Assembly (NCBI GenBank): GCA_030836185.1 | Contig: JAURQH010000100.1 | Span: forward strand, 1-64,000 | Source of the DNA: Planctomycetota bacterium | GTDB taxonomy: Bacteria > Planctomycetota > Planctomycetia > Planctomycetales > Planctomycetaceae | Direction: 5' to 3' | Length of the DNA stretch: 64,000 bases | In this document: piece after piece, positions 63,289 through 64,000 of the stretch | Layout of the letters: each line of letters starts with the position of its first letter | Position numbering within the stretch: position 1 is the stretch's first letter | Made by a program: the position numbers and the translations under genes | The notes under the pieces: generated by a model | Databases searched by the model: none | Seen by the model: only the letters and a program-made list of their open reading frames with translations | What the model was told of the DNA's origin: nothing

Positions 63289-64000
63289 CTAAGCGTTTCG
63301 AACTTCGGTGGCGATGCGGCAGTTGGAAGCAAAGTGATCGAGATTGAGTCCTCCCAGAACCAATGAATCGACTGAAGACTCGGAGAGGACAAATTCAATC
63401 GCTGCTTGCGGATCCAGATGGCCCGCAGCAAGCCCTTTTTTGACAAGTACGCCAATCCCGGATTCCTGAGCTTCTCGCATCACGCTCAAATGAGAATCAT
63501 CCTGAATGTGAAACTCGGCCATCAGCACGTCGGCCCACTCAAGTGAGGCCCGAGCGCCTTCCACGGTTTTGCCCGACAATCCAATTGCGGTCACTTTGCC
63601 AGCTTGTTTTAATTTCTGCATGGCGGCAACAGTATCTGTCTCATTCAAAATGTGTAGATCGTCTCCATTAGAATGAATCATCAATAGATCGAGATGGTCG
63701 GTCTTCAGTTTGCGGAGTGACTCTTCCACACTTTTGATGACGGCATCTGCACCGAACTCATAAATTGATTTCCCATCGACGAATCGCTCTCCGACTTTAC
63801 TGGAGAGAACAATTTCATCCCGCCGATGTGAAGAAAGCTGTGAAAGCAGTTGCCCTAATCGTTCTTCGGCGATGCCATACGCGGGAGCCGTATCAATCAG
63901 ATTGATGCCGAGATCCAGAATGCCGTTGAAGAGACGCTCACATTCCACATCAGTGGGCAGATCGTATCCGCTGGGGTACTTAATTCCCTGATTTCGACCA
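63289..64000 (-). CDS. Aldo/keto reductase, N-terminus outside window
   Basis: At least 236 residues of an aldo/keto reductase whose reading frame stays open to the right edge (GRNQGIKYPSGYDLPTDVE in the last codons). The catalytic region is readable: INLIDTAPAYG (Asp and Tyr), EIVLSSKVG (Lys) and DLLMIHSNGDD (His). The GTG at 63948 could mimic a start, but similarity continues upstream, so the gene is truncated by the window. It converges on the DUF1552 gene, 15 bases away. It is distinct from the copy at 16235. Confidence 0.88.
   Translation of the reverse strand, partial: GRNQGIKYPSGYDLPTDVECERLFNGILDLGINLIDTAPAYGIAEERLGQLLSQLSSHRRDEIVLSSKVGERFVDGKSIYEFGADAVIKSVEESLRKLKTDHLDLLMIHSNGDDLHILNETDTVAAMQKLKQAGKVTAIGLSGKTVEGARASLEWADVLMAEFHIQDDSHLSVMREAQESGIGVLVKKGLAAGHLDPQAAIEFVLSESSVDSLVLGGLNLDHFASNCRIATEVRNA

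Noticed and set aside
63289-63948. Complete 219-residue aldo/keto reductase starting at a GTG
   Set aside because: The frame and the family pattern continue to the right edge, so the gene is truncated by the window and the GTG is internal.
1-64000. Search for tRNA, rRNA, phage structural genes and known defence systems
   Set aside because: No cloverleaf, rRNA core sequence, capsid, tail or classical restriction, CRISPR-Cas or toxin-antitoxin gene could be recognised by reading.

Overview
The window comes from a planctomycete, most likely the order Planctomycetales. The evidence is several DUF1559 type II pseudopilin-like proteins with the N-terminal methylation helix, the DUF1587/1592/1588/1585 cytochrome-like protein paired with a DUF1552 Tat protein, many exported proteins of unknown function, a MoxR/DUF58/BatA-type operon and mixed-strand gene order. 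The genus cannot be fixed from the sequence. Base composition looks close to 50% GC, with one clearly AT-richer island near 20.5-21.3 kb.

Layout. 0-6.8 kb: start of malate dehydrogenase (runs off the left edge), YgfZ, an outer-membrane barrel protein, a phytanoyl-CoA dioxygenase relative, QueG with an overlapping cupin, and dapB-fxsA. 7-15.9 kb: an ExeA-like ATPase, a DUF1559 gene broken by one in-frame stop codon, recG, rnhA, infA, a Flp pilin with a readable promoter, folK and a winged-helix AAA ATPase. 16-27 kb: a repeat-rich accessory stretch with an aldo/keto reductase, a glyoxalase stump, a secreted protein, a coiled-coil protein with a nuclease-like C-terminus, an AT-rich gene flanked by inverted repeats, an MBL-fold protein, an AI-2E type permease, tdh and kbl, and a transposase remnant. 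27-34.7 kb: nnrD-larB, FKBP isomerase and a minus-strand set of envelope proteins. 34.7-45.5 kb: transposase relics, two DUF1559 genes, an M42 peptidase, a short GNAT enzyme, the moxR-DUF58-vWA operon, a pterin dehydratase and an FHA protein. 45.8-54.2 kb: argH, truA, a minus-strand run of FHA protein, rsgA, an atypical NtrC-like regulator and a Tat protein, then a second DUF58 protein. 54.3-64 kb: a His-rich lipoprotein, a lipoprotein-DUF1559 fusion, phoD, the DUF1592/DUF1552 pair and an aldo/keto reductase that runs off the right edge.

Functional themes are core metabolism (dapB, argH, tdh/kbl, folK, NAD(P)HX repair), translation and tRNA modification (infA, rsgA, truA, queG), DNA repair (recG, rnhA) and a large cell-envelope/exported complement. 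I found no CRISPR array, rRNA or tRNA and no complete classical defence system. The most unusual content is a family of short palindromic repeats introduced by GTAGG, several located just upstream of start codons, that co-occur with CGCAAAG-type repeats. One pair of these flanks an AT-rich gene as imperfect inverted ends. Other notable items are the in-frame amber stop in a pseudopilin gene, an apparently chimeric transposase, an NtrC-type protein lacking the expected catalytic and sigma-54 contact motifs, and a coiled-coil protein with a PD-(D/E)XK-like motif.
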